A stretch of 64,000 nucleotides of DNA from Alysiella filiformis. Its GTDB lineage: Bacteria > Pseudomonadota > Gammaproteobacteria > Burkholderiales > Neisseriaceae. Positions 1 through 7,889 of this stretch are shown piece by piece. The translations under genes and the position numbers were made by a program. The first letter of the stretch is position 1; each line of letters starts with the position of its first letter. The stretch spans positions 382,357-446,356 of the forward strand of contig NZ_CP059564.1 of NCBI RefSeq assembly GCF_014054525.1, read 5' to 3'. Below the pieces are notes generated by a model, which was not told where the DNA came from, did no database searches, and was given only the letters and a program-made list of their open reading frames with translations.

Positions 1-1639
1 ACAAGCGCAAGCAGACGTGTTAGCCCAATTGCAAGGCAAAACCGCACAAGTGGCTGATGTGGTTAAGAAAAAAGCCACACGCAAACCTGCCGCGCCCTAC
101 ACCACCTCCACCATGCAGCAAGACGCGGTACGCAAACTCGGCTTTACCACCGACCGCACCATGCGTACCGCCCAGCAGCTTTTTGAAGGCATAGACGTGG
201 GACAAGGCGCAGTCGGCTTGATTACCTATATGCGTACCGACAGCGTAACCCTGTCGCAAGACGCGCTGACCGAAATCCGCCATTATATTGACAACAAAAT
301 TGGCGCGGATTTTCTGCCATCTTCGCCCAAAATCTACAAAACCAAGTCCAAAAACGCGCAAGAGGCTCACGAGGCGGTGCGCCCCACTTCGGTGTACCGT
401 TCGCCCGAAAGTGTGAAACCGTTTTTGTCGCCCGACCAATTCAAGTTGTACCAAATGATTTGGCAGCGCACGGTGGCGTGTCAAATGGTGGACGCGAAAT
501 TTGACGCAACAACGGTGGACATTAACGTGGGCGATGGCGTGTTCCGCGCGACTGGACAAGTGTTGGTTTTTGCTGGCTTTTTGAGCGTGTATCAAGAAGG
601 CGCAGACGAAGACGATGAAGCCGAAGAAAGCAAAAAGCTGCCTGAAATGGCGGTGGGCGACACGCTGCCTGTGGACAAATTGTATGGCGAACAGCATTTT
701 ACCCAGCCACCACCGCGTTTTAACGAGGCGACTTTGGTTAAGGCTTTGGAAGAATTTGGCATTGGTCGTCCATCTACTTATGCCAGTATCATTAAGACTT
801 TAAAAGACCGTGAATACGTTACGGTGGAACAACGCCGTTTCCAGCCCACCGACACGGGCGACATTGTGAACAAGTTTTTGACCGAACATTTTGAGCAGTA
901 TGTGGACTACGATTTCACGGCAAAATTGGAAGACCAGCTTGATGAAATCGCCAACGGCAGCCGCGCTTGGATTCCTGTAATGGAAAAATTCTGGAAAGGT
1001 TTCCACAAGCAAGTTGTTGAAAAAGAAGGCATTGAACGCGCCAAATTCACCACGCAAGAATTGGACGAAACCTGCCCACAATGCGGCAAACACAAATTGC
1101 AAATCAAATTCGGACGCGCAGGGCGTTTTGTGGCGTGCGCGGGCTACCCCGAATGCGGCTACACGCGCAATGTGAACGAAACCGCCGAACAAGCCGCCGA
1201 GCGCGTTGCCCAAGAAGCCGCACAACAAGCTGAATTGGAAGGCAGAAGTTGCCCCAAATGTGGCGGTCAGTTGGTGTACAAAACGGCGCGTTCAGGCAGC
1301 AAATTCATCGGTTGCGCGAATTATCCGAAATGCAAACACGTTGAGCCTTTGGAAAAACCGAAAACCACAGGCGTCCCCTGCCCACAATGCGGCAAAGGGC
1401 ATTTGGTGGAACGCAAATCGCGTTTTGGCACAACGTTTTACAGTTGCGACAGCTACCCCGATTGCAAATATGCGGTCAATCATTTGCCGCTCAACGAGCC
1501 GTGTCCACAATGCGGCTGGGCAATTACCATGCGGAAAGTAACCAAGCGTTGGGGCGTGGAGCGTGTGTGTCCGCAGAAAGAATGCGGCTGGAAAGAACAG
1601 CTTGAACCGCCTGCTGGCAAAAATCAATCGGAAGAGTAA
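1..1639 (+). CDS. topA: DNA topoisomerase I, C-terminal part (5' end outside window)
   Basis: Type IA topoisomerase that relaxes negatively supercoiled DNA through a 5'-phosphotyrosine intermediate. The reading frame is open from base 2, so the N-terminal Toprim region lies upstream of the window; about 545 residues are visible. The active-site motif GLITYMRTDS is present, with the catalytic Tyr codon at 227-229. The second half carries four C-terminal zinc-ribbon units with paired CPxC motifs (from about 1072, 1251, 1378 and 1501), as in the long proteobacterial TopA. It ends in TAA at 1637-1639 and is followed by an inverted DUS pair that probably terminates it against the convergent gene. 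Family assignment is firm; only the start is missing. Confidence 0.96.
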   Translation, partial: QAQADVLAQLQGKTAQVADVVKKKATRKPAAPYTTSTMQQDAVRKLGFTTDRTMRTAQQLFEGIDVGQGAVGLITYMRTDSVTLSQDALTEIRHYIDNKIGADFLPSSPKIYKTKSKNAQEAHEAVRPTSVYRSPESVKPFLSPDQFKLYQMIWQRTVACQMVDAKFDATTVDINVGDGVFRATGQVLVFAGFLSVYQEGADEDDEAEESKKLPEMAVGDTLPVDKLYGEQHFTQPPPRFNEATLVKALEEFGIGRPSTYASIIKTLKDREYVTVEQRRFQPTDTGDIVNKFLTEHFEQYVDYDFTAKLEDQLDEIANGSRAWIPVMEKFWKGFHKQVVEKEGIERAKFTTQELDETCPQCGKHKLQIKFGRAGRFVACAGYPECGYTRNVNETAEQAAERVAQEAAQQAELEGRSCPKCGGQLVYKTARSGSKFIGCANYPKCKHVEPLEKPKTTGVPCPQCGKGHLVERKSRFGTTFYSCDSYPDCKYAVNHLPLNEPCPQCGWAITMRKVTKRWGVERVCPQKECGWKEQLEPPAGKNQSEE

Positions 1640-1642
1640 AAC

Positions 1643-1690
1643 AGTTCAGGCAGCCTGAAAGTCCTAGCGGACGGCATTCAGGCTGCCTGA
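1643..1690. terminator. Inverted DUS pair between convergent genes
   Basis: TTCAGGCAGCCTGAA and its inverted partner TTCAGGCTGCCTGAA are separated by about 18 nt between the 3' ends of topA (+) and the tfpZ-like gene (-). Inverted DUS pairs are known to serve as intrinsic terminators in Neisseriaceae; a bidirectional role is inferred from the position. Confidence 0.7.
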
Positions 1691-1695
1691 AAACA

Positions 1696-2397
1696 TCAAT
1701 GCAAATCACGTTGTCCAAATGTGGCTATCAGATTTTGCGCTGCGTCCATCGCCACAAACGCGCCCTGATATTTGCCCATTACCCCAAACACATACAATTT
1801 GCCGTGTTGTTTTTCCAAATCGGCTAGGGTTTGCTTGTCATCTTCATAATTCAAAGTTCGGCGTGTTGCTTCATCGGCTTTTTGCAAGCTGCTCAAATCC
1901 AATTTCGCGTAATGGGTTACCCCATTCTCAGGATGAATCGCAGCAATAGGCACACCTGCCAATTTATCAAATTCCGCCAAATTTTCAGGCAGCTCGGACG
2001 ATTCGCCAAATTCACGCTGTGTTACCGTAACCGCCGTGCCATAATCATTGAATGCAATCATGCGTGGATGTTCCTGATACATGGTGTGCAAGCCATAACT
2101 CAAAGCGATGATTTGCACCACGCCTGCAATGGCAAAATCGCCCACTTTTTCGCGCATGGGCTTGGCAGAATGGTAAACCAGCAGCGTAATCAAAGGACCT
2201 AAAACCAAATCCACCCCCGCAATCAAACGCAAACCATACCACACACCATTCAAATCAAAGTGAAAATCGGGATACAAAACCCAACGTATCCACGCCAATG
2301 CCGCCAAAAACACCAGCAGCGAAAACACAAAATGAATGACAGTTGCCTTAATTTTGACAATAATAACCGCTTTGTCAATGGGATAGGCTTTTTTCAT
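1696..2397 (-). CDS. TfpZ/TfpX-like (FimB-type) type IV pilin accessory protein
   Basis: Inner-membrane protein of 233 aa. Residues 1-110 hold several hydrophobic segments, including the family-like stretch AGVDLVLGPLITLLVY near residue 65, and a polar C-terminal half follows. This pattern matches the pilin accessory proteins called TfpZ or TfpX in Pseudomonas and FimB/TfpB elsewhere, usually encoded beside a pilin gene. Here it is divergent from the pilin gene at 2573, with 175 bp between the two starts. In Kingella kingae a fimB gene is clustered with pilA1 and pilA2, and this cluster looks similar. The exact biochemical role is not established for the family; assembly or stability of a particular pilin is the usual proposal. 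Start chosen at ATG 2397. Confidence 0.82.
   Translation of the reverse strand: MKKAYPIDKAVIIVKIKATVIHFVFSLLVFLAALAWIRWVLYPDFHFDLNGVWYGLRLIAGVDLVLGPLITLLVYHSAKPMREKVGDFAIAGVVQIIALSYGLHTMYQEHPRMIAFNDYGTAVTVTQREFGESSELPENLAEFDKLAGVPIAAIHPENGVTHYAKLDLSSLQKADEATRRTLNYEDDKQTLADLEKQHGKLYVFGVMGKYQGAFVAMDAAQNLIATFGQRDLH
2337..2379. promoter_or_regulatory. TGACA/TGTCA sites upstream of the pilin sigma-54 promoter (possible activator sites)
   Basis: TGACA appears near 2337 and 2354 and TTTGTCA near 2373, inside the start of the tfpZ-like gene, roughly 110-155 bp upstream of the expected pilin transcription start. Similar TGACA-N5-TGTCA units lie at the same sort of distance from the second pilin promoter. 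PilR-type activators bind T-rich TGTC sites upstream of sigma-54 pilin promoters. Assignment is an inference. Confidence 0.3.
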
Positions 2398-2464
2398 TGC
2401 CTCAAACTCCTAAAAAATAATATTAAAACAATAACTTAAAATACAAATATACAAATATACCAAA

Positions 2465-2481
2465 TTGGCATTGAATTTGCT
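2465..2481 (+). promoter_or_regulatory. Sigma-54 (-24/-12) promoter of pilin gene
   Basis: TTGGCATTGAATTTGCT matches the sigma-54 consensus TTGGCAC-N5-TTGCW at all but one position, with GG and GC elements 12 bp apart. It predicts transcription from about 2492, giving an 80-nt leader before the ATG at 2573. Pilin genes of Kingella, Moraxella and Pseudomonas are known to depend on sigma-54. Confidence 0.85.
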
Positions 2482-2572
2482 ATTAGCCTATGCTGCTACT
2501 TTTTTCAGGCAGCCATACCTGAATTTTACCGTATTTTCAAAATTTTAAATTCCCAATTGAAAGCATAAAAAA

Positions 2573-3085
2573 ATGATGATAAGCAAACCCCATCAACAAA
2601 ATGGCTTTACCCTGATTGAATTGATGATAGTCATTGCCATTATTGGCGTGTTGGCAGCGATTGCGCTACCGATGTATCAAGACTATGTTACCAAAGCACA
2701 AATCACCCGTGTATATTATGAAGTCAGCAGCATTCGCAGTATTGTTGAAGACATTGTTGGCAATGGCAACACGCCTTCCATCAATCCGCAAGACCATGCT
2801 GGCACACGCAGCGATGGCAAAGGCGGCAAATTCATCTACATCGGCATTCATGGCGATAATCCCCAATCCAATTTGATGGAAATCGCCACTGTAGACATCA
2901 AAACCGATAACAACAGCCATTTGGATATAGTAGCCGTATTTGGCAAAGAATCATACAAAGGCTTGACGGGATTGAAACTGATCATGCGCCGCACACCTGA
3001 TAATTGGCAATGCATGATTGATAAGCGTGCGGTGGCTGCTTGGAAAGACAAATTTCTACCCGCTAACTGTACAACATTACCTTAA
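2573..3085 (+). CDS. Type IV pilin (PilA/PilE-like)
   Basis: 170-aa type IV prepilin. A short polar leader ([11 protein letters not shown]) is followed by the prepilin peptidase site G|FTLIEL with Glu5 of the mature protein and the long hydrophobic helix [18 protein letters not shown]-terminal disulfide region with two Cys (QCMID...PANC) closes the D-region. The surface part differs strongly from the other pilin in the window (4872-5357) although the first 40 mature residues are nearly the same, so the two probably play different roles (major and minor or alternative subunit). Its own sigma-54 promoter lies 90 bp upstream and a TfpZ-like gene is divergent. Which pilin is the major subunit cannot be told from sequence alone. 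Confidence 0.93.
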   Translation: MMISKPHQQNGFTLIELMIVIAIIGVLAAIALPMYQDYVTKAQITRVYYEVSSIRSIVEDIVGNGNTPSINPQDHAGTRSDGKGGKFIYIGIHGDNPQSNLMEIATVDIKTDNNSHLDIVAVFGKESYKGLTGLKLIMRRTPDNWQCMIDKRAVAAWKDKFLPANCTTLP

Positions 3086-3231
3086 AACAAACTCGGGATA
3101 CATCTTTTTGACTTCATTGGTCATAAAGACTTTTTTTTCAAACAGAGCATTGGCTTATTAGGTTTTGAAATCGCTCATGCGACATTTGTGAAAAGCCAAC
3201 CATAACTAAACGCCCAGTAAAATAATCCACG

Positions 3232-3293
3232 TTAAAGGACTTTCGTGATGTTCGCTTATGTGCAAACAAGAGATTATCACAAAAGTCCTTTAA
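3232..3293. repeat. 18-bp inverted repeat, possible remnant element
   Basis: TTAAAGGACTTTCGTGAT (3232-3249) is repeated inverted at 3276-3293 with one mismatch around a 26-bp loop. It lies in the 250-bp gap between the pilin and the convergent transferase gene. It may be a terminator-like hairpin or the ends of a decayed small element. I see nothing else in this gap. Confidence 0.5.
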
Positions 3294-3337
3294 TTTTTAT
3301 GAAATTTCTTATCCAAAGTTCGCATTATCCTAAGATA

Positions 3338-4768
3338 TCACGCCTTAATTTTAAAATGCAGCCAACTTACTGCTTGCCAACGCACAAAAGGATAAATGTC
3401 CTCACCATCAGATAAAGGAGGCATATGATCACCAACCACGATCACTTCTACCCCTTTCATTTCAGGTTGCTGAATCAACATAGCAAAATCATCAAAAAAC
3501 TGTGTTTGCAATTTAAAATTGCCACAGACTTCACCATTAGGTTTCATTCCCCATAGCTCACAATTAAAACGATGATTATGCACATCATCTAAATCGTATG
3601 GATGATGTGAAGTCAATGTCAGCCAATAGAAAAACAATTTATCATCAGGTTTAGTATATTGTGCAAAAATTTTGCCTACTACCTGTCGCAACTCACTATC
3701 ACATACACCATTAAATGCTGAACATCGTTTTAAGTCATGAAAATTTTCACCAAATAAATTTTGCTGTAAACCTGCCTTTTGATACCAACCAGTACGGTCA
3801 TACAATAACCCACTTGTTCCATGCATAGAAATGGTTTTATAACCTTGTTTTTTCAATTGATTAGGCAAACATTTCTCAAAAGGTTGGGCAGCTAAACGAC
3901 TTAAAGCATAACCATTTTCCACAGCCAAACCACATAGTTCACGCAATTCGCCTTGTACCGTTGAACCTGAAAAATCAAATATTCCTGTTTGAATAAAGTC
4001 AAAACGCGATTTCTGCTCATAGACCTTTTGTAAAATCATCTGTGTCATTTCTGATTTGCGGCTTGCGCCCCATGATTCAGCAATAACAAACAAAATTTTA
4101 TCAGATTGTGGTTGCAAAAAACGACTACTCGCCTTCTCTTTATCAGCAGACATGGGCGATAAAATCGGGTCACGTTTAGCAGCCAAAATAAAATCACTTT
4201 TACTGGCATCATAATATAAATAACTTTGACTCTGGGATAAGAAATAATTACTTCTACCCATAATGGCTGAAAAATCAATATATTTTACATCTCTCAAATG
4301 ATAGCCTAACCCCAATAAACTTAGAAATAAAATAACACCATAACCACGATGATGTTGCCTACCCCATCTCAACATGACATAAGGCATGAGTAACACATAT
4401 AAAAATAATATACCCAATCCCAATAAATAAGATTTGGGTGCAACAGTCAAAAAAGGTAAGAAATATTGTATGGCAGAAATATCTAAAAATGGAAAAATCT
4501 GAATCAACAGCATCAGAAAATCAAACAAAATAGCCAAAACAAAAATCAGGCTGGCAAAAATACGCAAAATGCGATACGGCATCAACCACAATATACCAAT
4601 CCAAAGGTAATCCCAATTCAAAATAGGACGAGCTGTATTGGTGTACCACGCCAAAGCCAAAAATAAAACATTGGGTGCAAAAATAAACAGCCATAAATTC
4701 AACCATTCTTTGCCAGATAGTTTGGGCAATTTATGGTCTTTGTGGAAAAAGGATTGAATGCTTTGCAT
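3338..4768 (-). CDS. Membrane-anchored sulfatase-fold transferase, candidate pilin phosphotransferase
   Basis: 476-aa protein of the alkaline phosphatase/sulfatase superfamily with about five N-terminal membrane segments (residues 25-165) followed by a periplasmic catalytic domain. Superfamily marks are visible: VIAESWG near residue 230, a Ser/Thr nucleophile region GSTVQGELREL near residue 268, LTSHHPY near 385 and VVGDHMPP near 445. Relatives such as EptA, OpgE and PptA move phosphoethanolamine, phosphoglycerol or phosphocholine from phospholipid to lipid A, glycans or pilin. Its place between two pilin genes makes pilin modification the most attractive role, but that is inference; it is shorter than typical PptA. 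It lies downstream of the 4872-5357 pilin gene on the same strand, separated by a strong terminator, so it may depend on partial read-through or its own promoter. Confidence 0.75.
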   Translation of the reverse strand: MQSIQSFFHKDHKLPKLSGKEWLNLWLFIFAPNVLFLALAWYTNTARPILNWDYLWIGILWLMPYRILRIFASLIFVLAILFDFLMLLIQIFPFLDISAIQYFLPFLTVAPKSYLLGLGILFLYVLLMPYVMLRWGRQHHRGYGVILFLSLLGLGYHLRDVKYIDFSAIMGRSNYFLSQSQSYLYYDASKSDFILAAKRDPILSPMSADKEKASSRFLQPQSDKILFVIAESWGASRKSEMTQMILQKVYEQKSRFDFIQTGIFDFSGSTVQGELRELCGLAVENGYALSRLAAQPFEKCLPNQLKKQGYKTISMHGTSGLLYDRTGWYQKAGLQQNLFGENFHDLKRCSAFNGVCDSELRQVVGKIFAQYTKPDDKLFFYWLTLTSHHPYDLDDVHNHRFNCELWGMKPNGEVCGNFKLQTQFFDDFAMLIQQPEMKGVEVIVVGDHMPPLSDGEDIYPFVRWQAVSWLHFKIKA

Positions 4769-4805
4769 ATTCTTACCAAATGATTAAGAGATTAATTAAT
4801 AAAAA

Positions 4806-4838
4806 AACCGAACAATTTAGCAAGTAAATTGTTCGGTT
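4806..4838 (-). terminator. Intrinsic terminator after pilin gene
   Basis: A 14-bp perfect stem (AACCGAACAATTTA with its complement) and a 5-nt loop are followed, on the minus strand, by a run of T. It lies 34 bp past the pilin stop codon and separates the highly expressed pilin gene from the downstream transferase gene. Confidence 0.88.
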
Positions 4839-4871
4839 GATAAACCATAACCCTAATGGGTTTTAATTTAA

Positions 4872-5357
4872 TTAACTAGTAGTTTTTTTAGTGCAACCAG
4901 TAGGAATGAATTTGTCTTTCCAACCAGTACCTTTACCTTCTACGAGGCAAGACCATACACCATCACCGTTACGGCTTTGAGTAATCACAGCAGTATGAAT
5001 GTCTTTGTTGGCATTTTTACCCAAAGTTGCACTTACGCTACCAGCACCATTAGCAGTAAAACCAGTCAAAGTAATAGCAGATACCAAGTTAGAACGTGGT
5101 TGGTTGCTAGAACTATATAAACCAACTGAATGCTCAGAAGCTGCGGTAGGTTTGTAAGTCAGAACAGGTACTTTACCGTCAAACAAAGCTGCATCAATAC
5201 CCGTTTTGGCAGCAGCCAACTCGCCTACTACACGAGTGGTTTGAGATTTAGAGATGTAGTCTTGGTACATAGGCAATGCGATTGCAGCCAAAATACCGAT
5301 AATTGCGATTACGATCATCAATTCGATCAAAGTGAAACCTTTTTGCATAGTTTTCAT
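4872..5357 (-). CDS. Type IV pilin, PilA1-like (probable major subunit)
   Basis: 161-aa prepilin with short basic leader MKTMQKG, cleavage before FTLIEL, mature Glu5 and the canonical hydrophobic helix. A disulfide pair (SCLVEG...TGCTK) forms the C-terminal D-region. The D-region is rich in Ser, Thr and Asn and could carry glycan or phospho-form modification. The gene has a sigma-54 promoter and a strong terminator of its own, a layout expected of the major pilin, which makes this the better candidate for that role. Type IV pili drive twitching, adhesion and DNA uptake in this family; the many DUS copies and the comEA gene in the window agree with natural competence. Confidence 0.94.
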   Translation of the reverse strand: MKTMQKGFTLIELMIVIAIIGILAAIALPMYQDYISKSQTTRVVGELAAAKTGIDAALFDGKVPVLTYKPTAASEHSVGLYSSSNQPRSNLVSAITLTGFTANGAGSVSATLGKNANKDIHTAVITQSRNGDGVWSCLVEGKGTGWKDKFIPTGCTKKTTS

Positions 5358-5448
5358 GATTTTTAGTCCTATAAAAAATTAAGAGTGAAATTTTTGTATC
5401 GTTGCCGATATATGCAGCTTGCATTTGGCTTACTGCATGGTTTTCTTT

Positions 5449-5466
5449 AAGCACAGTTTGTACCAA
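5449..5466 (-). promoter_or_regulatory. Sigma-54 (-24/-12) promoter of pilA1-like gene
   Basis: On the minus strand the sequence reads TTGGTACAAACTGTGCTT: the GG and GC doublets are 12 bp apart as in TTGGCAC-N5-TTGCW, with two mismatches to consensus. The predicted start near 5439 leaves an 82-nt leader, almost the same as for the other pilin gene. Confidence 0.78.
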
Positions 5467-5519
5467 TCTTTTGCGATACTCTAAAAAATTATCAACCTAT
5501 TGTTTTATAAAAATATAAC

Positions 5520-5590
5520 AAAATATGACATTTTTTGTCAGTATCGCATTTTTTCACTTTTTTACTCAAAATATGACGTTTTTTGTCAGT
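5520..5590. promoter_or_regulatory. Two 23-bp direct repeats with TGACA-N5-TGTCA core (possible PilR-type enhancer)
   Basis: 5520-5542 and 5568-5590 differ at one base and are 48 bp apart. Each holds a TGAC(A/G)-TTTTT-TGTCA dyad. They lie about 80-150 bp upstream of the predicted sigma-54 transcription start, the usual distance for an enhancer bound by a two-component activator; PilR sites in Pseudomonas are T-rich with TGTC. The role is inferred. Confidence 0.5.
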
Positions 5591-5599
5591 TTTGGCGTT

Positions 5600-6394
5600 T
5601 CAGGCTGCCTGAAACAAATCTGTGGGTATGTGGCACACGGGTATGGGCTGGATTTTGTGTTGCGCCATGCGATTCAGTCTCACATAGATGTCAAACACTT
5701 CTTGCTGTCTGCCTGTGAATTGTTCGCGTGATTTGCCTTGGGCAACTTGTGCCATTGCCCATTCTAATTCGGGGTAGCTTGCGCCCATTTGTTGTTCATC
5801 GGTGCGTTCGGTGTCCCACAAGCCATCGGTGGGGGTGGCGGTGATGATGTCGGCATGGATACCCAATTCTTTTGCCAATTCATATACTTGGGTTTTGAGC
5901 AAATCGGCTATGGGGCTAACGTCCACGCCGCCATCGCCGTATTTGGTGAAAAAGCCTACACCGAAATCTTCTACTTTATTGCCTGTGCCTGCTACGAGTA
6001 AGCCGTTGATTTGTCCGAAATAATACAGGGCGGTCATGCGTAAACGTGAACGGGTGTTTGCCATTGCCAATGCGTCATCTTGGGGGCGGCTGCCTGAAAC
6101 GCTGCGCTCAAATTGTTCAAAGGTGGGGGTTAAATCTTGGTTGTGGGCGCGAACGTTGGGGTGCTGGGCGCAAAGTTGGGCGATGTGGGCGTTGGCGCGT
6201 TGGAGCTGGTCGGGGGCTTGGCGGATTGGCAGCGTGATGCACAGGGTATCCAGCCCTGTTTTGGCACACAATGCGGAAACCACGGCTGAATCTATGCCGC
6301 CTGAAATGCCCACCACATAGCCTTTGACTTTGGCTTGGGTGGCGTAATTTTTTAACCATAAAACGATGTGGTTGATGATGGCTTGGGTTTGCAT
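5600..6394 (-). CDS. nadE: NH3-dependent NAD+ synthetase
   Basis: Converts deamido-NAD+ to NAD+ with ATP and ammonia, the last step of NAD synthesis. The 264-aa length is that of the ammonia-dependent form without a glutaminase domain. The PP-loop SGGIDSAVV is at residue 31 and the GTGNKVEDFGVGFFTKYGDGG region follows at about residue 136, including residues for ATP and magnesium binding. The stop codon is supplied by a DUS, so the protein ends LFQAA, a tail shared by several proteins of this window. Upstream is a repeat-rich gap; no operon partner is seen. Confidence 0.95.
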   Translation of the reverse strand: MQTQAIINHIVLWLKNYATQAKVKGYVVGISGGIDSAVVSALCAKTGLDTLCITLPIRQAPDQLQRANAHIAQLCAQHPNVRAHNQDLTPTFEQFERSVSGSRPQDDALAMANTRSRLRMTALYYFGQINGLLVAGTGNKVEDFGVGFFTKYGDGGVDVSPIADLLKTQVYELAKELGIHADIITATPTDGLWDTERTDEQQMGASYPELEWAMAQVAQGKSREQFTGRQQEVFDIYVRLNRMAQHKIQPIPVCHIPTDLFQAA

Positions 6395-6449
6395 TTTAAT
6401 CCTTTGTTTTTTAAAATAAAAAATGGGTCAATGACGGCACAATTCTGTT

Positions 6450-6801
6450 TCAGGCAGCTTTTCAAAATTTTGCAGCGTAGAGAAAGGCTGAAATGTGTTT
6501 TTGAAACGGAAACCGTTCAGCTTTAATGTAACGTGAACTCGGAATCAACCCCTTTTAATGTGCCAGCAAACCAGCCCTCTCTCCCCTTGGGAGAGAGTTG
6601 GAGAGAGGGTTTATTGGGCGAAGAACCCGCTCCCTAACCCTTTTCCACAGGAGAGGGGACTAGGTTGCTTAAATTTATCAATAACTTTTACCCCGAACGC
6701 GCATTAATGTATTTGGCTTACTTTTTCAAAAAGTAAGTCGCCCGCGCGGCGACAGAGCGCAACGCTTTTCAATTTTTATAGGGCAATGAAAAAGGCTGCC
6801 T
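6450..6801. repeat. DUS-bounded repeat with palindrome, interrupted by a MITE-B-like insertion
   Basis: This 413-bp gene-free gap holds one copy of a repeat also present near 7726-7852 and 23820-23951 and, inverted, at 37336-37460. Each copy has an AAACCGTT segment, then a CTTACTTTTT/AAAAAGTAAG palindrome, and a DUS at the ends. Here it is split by about 163 bp (6541-6703) of the CCCTCTCC-rich MITE-B element, flanked by the 8-bp direct repeat TTAATGTA (6533-6540 and 6704-6711), as expected for a target-site duplication. No protein-coding potential is seen. Confidence 0.6.
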
Positions 6802-6807
6802 GAAAAC

Positions 6808-7527
6808 TCAAAAATCCAATTCCAGCATAATCGGCAAATGGTCGGACGAGGTAAATTGCCCTACTCTGCTGCGTCCGTTCAGGCTGCCTTTGACGAAAAT
6901 GTGGTCTAGGGTTTGGCTGGGTTTCCAGCTTGGATAGGTGGGGCTGTTTTCGCCCAATCGGGTGTAGCCAAAATCGGTTAAAACGTGTAATTGTTCTGCT
7001 TCGGGTGGGCAGTTGAAATCGCCCATCAAACACACATGGTCGTGGGTTTTGAGCCGTTCGCGTATGTGGCGGATTTGTTTGAGTTGGTCGCTCAAGCCCA
7101 AACTCAAATGCACGTTTGCCACCACCATTTCGCCAATGGGCGTGTCCACCGCCGCCGCCAGCATACCGCGCCCTTTGATTTTGGACGGCAAGGGTTCATT
7201 TGCCACTTCGCGCAAGGGGGTTTTGCTCAAAATCAGGTTGCCGTGCCGTGAAATTTTGCCCACCACGCGGTTGGTTTGGCAAATGTAGTGGCAAAATGGG
7301 GTTTGCGCCAAAAATTGTTCTACCTGATTTTGAAAGCCGTTGCGGTAGCCGCCCAAATCAATTTCTTGCAAACACACCATGTCAAACGCGCTGATGTAGT
7401 CGGCGATGTGGCGTAGGGTTTGCGCTTTGCTGGGGCAGGGATAAAATTGTCGGTGCAAACGGGTGATGTAGCTCAAATAGCTGTCGGCGGCAATGGCTGC
7501 CTGAATGTTGTAACTCAATATTTTCAT
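6808..7527 (-). CDS. Endonuclease/exonuclease/phosphatase family protein
   Basis: 239-aa protein of the DNase I-like fold. It begins MKILSYNIQ, the typical first strand, and carries LQEID (metal-binding Glu) near residue 54, HGNLILSK, NVHLSLG, a GDFNCPP metal site near residue 172, and the C-terminal TLDHIFV and SSDHLPI motifs. All catalytic positions of the family appear present. Members range from AP endonuclease-like enzymes to phospholipid or cyclic-nucleotide phosphodiesterases; the substrate cannot be told here. The ATG at 7527 is chosen because homologous proteins start at this strand; an upstream in-frame codon would add 17 residues encoded across a DUS. Confidence 0.85.
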   Translation of the reverse strand: MKILSYNIQAAIAADSYLSYITRLHRQFYPCPSKAQTLRHIADYISAFDMVCLQEIDLGGYRNGFQNQVEQFLAQTPFCHYICQTNRVVGKISRHGNLILSKTPLREVANEPLPSKIKGRGMLAAAVDTPIGEMVVANVHLSLGLSDQLKQIRHIRERLKTHDHVCLMGDFNCPPEAEQLHVLTDFGYTRLGENSPTYPSWKPSQTLDHIFVKGSLNGRSRVGQFTSSDHLPIMLELDF

Positions 7528-7837
7528 GATGATTTTTTTGTAGAATGATGTTTCAGGCTGCCTTTCACGACCCCACAAAAAATAAAAAGGGGTGTATTGG
7601 GGTTTGCGCTCTGTCGCTGCACTGGCGACTGTTGCCCACCGCTAGGCGTACTTTTTAAAAAAGTAAGCCAAACAATTTAAAATACAATAGCCATTTTTAT
7701 TTTATTTCAGCAACTTACATTTTCAGGCAGCCTGAAATATTGTTTTGAAAAGAAACCGTTCAACTTCAATGTATTTGGCTTACTTTTTTAAAAAGTCAGT
7801 CGCCGAAGGCAAAACCCATTTTTTGTAGGGTAATGAA
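7528..7837. repeat. Intergenic repeats: DUS copies and two CTTACTTTTT palindromic units
   Basis: The gap between the phosphatase-family gene and secA contains no gene. It holds several DUS copies, a TACTTTTTAAAAAAGTAAG unit near 7650 and a fuller copy of the same repeat from about 7726, which reads AAACCGTTCAACTTC and then the palindrome before a terminal DUS. Confidence 0.6.
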
Positions 7838-7878
7838 AGGCTGCCTGAAAACACCAAAAAACGGTTTTCAGGCAGCCT
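7838..7878 (-). terminator. Inverted DUS hairpin after secA
   Basis: AGGCTGCCTGAAAAC (7838-7852) and its exact complement (7864-7878) form a 15-bp stem 12 bp beyond the secA stop codon. A terminator role is inferred from the known use of paired DUS. Confidence 0.75.
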
Positions 7879-7889
7879 ATTTAGGGCAA

